NCBI GenBank assembly: GCA_017403265.1
Contig: JAFQOJ010000061.1
Span: forward strand, 1 to 54,009
Length of the DNA stretch: 54,009 bases
Direction: 5' to 3'
DNA from: Clostridia bacterium
GTDB lineage: Bacteria; Bacillota; Clostridia; Oscillospirales; Acutalibacteraceae
The translations under genes were made by a program, and so were the position numbers. Of the stretch, positions 53,083 to 54,009 are shown piece by piece. The first letter of the stretch is position 1. Each line of letters opens with the position of its first letter. The notes below the pieces were generated by a model that saw only the letters and a list, made by a program, of their open reading frames with translations, was not told the DNA's origin and ran no database searches.

Positions 53083-53745
53083 TTATTCACCTATAACTTT
53101 TAATATATTTTCGCCTTTGGCAACATATACTGTCGCAATTTCTTTCATTATTTCCTGACCAATATTAAAGCGGTCATAAATAGCTACCGTGGACATTCCT
53201 ATTTTTGTTGCAGTTTCAATTGCAACTACAGAATCCTCAAAAACCCAAGTATCTTTTATTTCTTCGCCCAAAAATTCACTCGCCAACAGGTAAATATCAG
53301 GTTTATCCTTTCCCAAACCTAAATCCGAGCAAGAAAAAACCTTTAAAAAATATTTTTCAATATCACAGCGCTTTATTGCAACCTTTACAAGCTCGGGTGC
53401 AGTTGCAGAGGCGATGCACATTTTAACGCCATTATTCTTACAGAACTCTAAAAACTCACGCACTCCTTCTTTTAACTCAACCCTATTGAAATAAAAATCA
53501 AGCAGAATATTGTTTGCTAAATCTAAAAGCTCTAACCCACTATCTCCCAAATTGTAGTTTTTATGTATTAACTCCATCGCATCTTTTAAAGTGAGCGTGC
53601 GAACTGCTTTATCATCATCGGCACTGGGTCTAAACTCTTTATTATTTAAATATTTTTCACCAAAGGTTGACCAAATCACATCCCAAAGCATCAAAGAATC
53701 AACCAAGGTGCCGTCCATATCAAAAATTGCTGCTTTTATTTTCAT
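53083..53745 (-). CDS. HAD-superfamily beta-phosphoglucomutase-like phosphatase
   Basis: 220 aa from ATG 53745 (AGGAAG before; an upstream GTG overlaps it). Motif I is DMDGTLVDS with both aspartates, the cap has helical structure, motif II is ASAT, the lysine lies in KDKPDIYLLA, and motif IV is FEDSVVAI. The PgmB-like subfamily acts on sugar phosphates. It heads the unit with the propeller and GH127-like genes, so it probably handles phosphorylated sugars released by them. Confidence 0.85.
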   Translation of the reverse strand: MKIKAAIFDMDGTLVDSLMLWDVIWSTFGEKYLNNKEFRPSADDDKAVRTLTLKDAMELIHKNYNLGDSGLELLDLANNILLDFYFNRVELKEGVREFLEFCKNNGVKMCIASATAPELVKVAIKRCDIEKYFLKVFSCSDLGLGKDKPDIYLLASEFLGEEIKDTWVFEDSVVAIETATKIGMSTVAIYDRFNIGQEIMKEIATVYVAKGENILKVIGE

Positions 53746-53766
53746 AACTATCACTTCCTGAAAGTA

Positions 53767-53800
53767 TTATAATGATTTTGACTGATTATGATCATTATAA
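53767..53800. repeat. 10-bp inverted repeat upstream of the HAD gene
   Basis: TTATAATGAT (53767-53776) and ATCATTATAA (53791-53800) are perfect inverse copies with a 14-bp spacer; possible operator for the glycosidase unit. Confidence 0.4.
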
Positions 53801-53855
53801 CACACCAATATTAATGCTGCAAGACGGAAAGTGAATATCTGAAAAGACAAAATAA

Positions 53856-53896
53856 AAAAGGCAAAGCATAAATCTCTATGCCTTGCCCTTTTATTT
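53856..53896. terminator. terminator near the right edge
   Basis: AAAAGGCAAAGCATA / TATGCCTTGCCCTTTT, two mismatches, A/T-rich flanks on both sides; on the minus strand TTTTTTATTTT follows. Confidence 0.7.
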
Positions 53897-54009
53897 GGTG
53901 TCTTTAGACGTGGAAATAAACCCCCAGTTCTACTGGGGGAGAAAAAACGAGCGAAGCTACAATAAAAAGCGGCGAGGCGAGTGCCAAGCCGCAAAGAGCT
54001 GTTGGAAAG
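53897..54009 (+). mobile_element. possible 5' end of an IS200/IS605-type element (runs off the window)
   Basis: TTTAGACGTGG is followed by a perfect hairpin CCCCCAGT-TCT-ACTGGGGG (53921-53939) and a second stem GCGGC / GCCGC (53969-53992), with no ORF. Subterminal hairpins and a structured untranslated leader before tnpA are typical of IS200/IS605 left ends. No transposase is visible inside the window, so this is tentative. Confidence 0.35.

Noticed and set aside
53767..53994. 75-codon minus-strand ORF at the right edge
   Set aside because: It crosses a terminator, an inverted repeat and the IS-like hairpins; composition is not protein-like.

Overview
The window comes from a low- to mid-GC Bacillota chromosome, most likely a spore-forming anaerobe of class Clostridia; an Oscillospirales/Ruminococcaceae-type gut lineage is my guess, not shown. 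Grounds: canonical TTGACA/TATAAT promoters, AGGAGG-type ribosome binding sites, spoIIR and a SpoIIQ-like peptidase, the hprK-murB-whiA-dnaE-pfkA order, a TPP-riboswitch-controlled ECF S-component (ThiT), and many gut-type carbohydrate hydrolases. The genetic code looks standard.

Layout. 1-3960 (mostly +): tail of an Asn-rich protein, SpoIIQ-like M23 peptidase, diacylglycerol-kinase-family lipid kinase, meso-diaminopimelate dehydrogenase, then a divergent XRE regulator / SLOG-DUF2493 pair with palindromes in the shared promoter. 4014-13701 (-): dCMP deaminase, MFS transporter, HAD phosphatase, rpmB, gpsA-plsY-der-DUF512, rpmF-DUF177, a small P-loop protein and pgi. 13790-23705 (-): D-Ala-D-Ala carboxypeptidase, mnmA, pfkA, dnaE, whiA, an unknown 94-aa gene, murB and hprK. 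23712-24066 is a non-coding stretch that is almost entirely hairpins bounded by imperfect terminal inverted repeats.

24067-35424: ychF, a YugP-type membrane metallopeptidase, a CmpB-like membrane protein, a decayed YugP fragment, an AT-rich glycosyltransferase, then alr-glpK-lipase-greA (+), facing polysaccharide deacetylase-ispE-spoIIR (-), then degV (+). 35685-37274 (-) is a nitrilase-GDPD fusion cut by an in-frame TAA directly after the catalytic cysteine. 37432-42169 (+) holds an alpha/beta hydrolase, a membrane-anchored MurF-type ligase, ddl and a CDF metal transporter. 42209-43993 (-): esterase lipoprotein and nitroreductase.

44186-44838: tRNA-Thr and tRNA-Tyr, a terminator, then a mirrored array of seven short hairpins joined by a repeated 10-bp linker. 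44839-49388 (+): YgjV-like membrane protein, NodB-type deacetylase, P-loop kinase, GH36-type alpha-galactosidase, TPP riboswitch and thiT. 49457-53745 (-): GH127-like enzyme, a propeller-type glycosidase broken by a frameshift that fits loss of one CCGT unit, and a beta-phosphoglucomutase-like HAD protein. The right edge looks like the start of an IS200/IS605-type element.

Functional themes: cell-wall precursor supply (ddh, alr, murB, MurF-like, ddl, carboxypeptidase), glycerolipid metabolism (gpsA, plsY, lipid kinase, glpK, lipase, GDPD), glycolysis and its control (pgi, pfkA, hprK), sporulation, and glycan breakdown. No phage, CRISPR array or recognised defence operon is visible. The most unusual material is the two hairpin arrays and the three broken genes.
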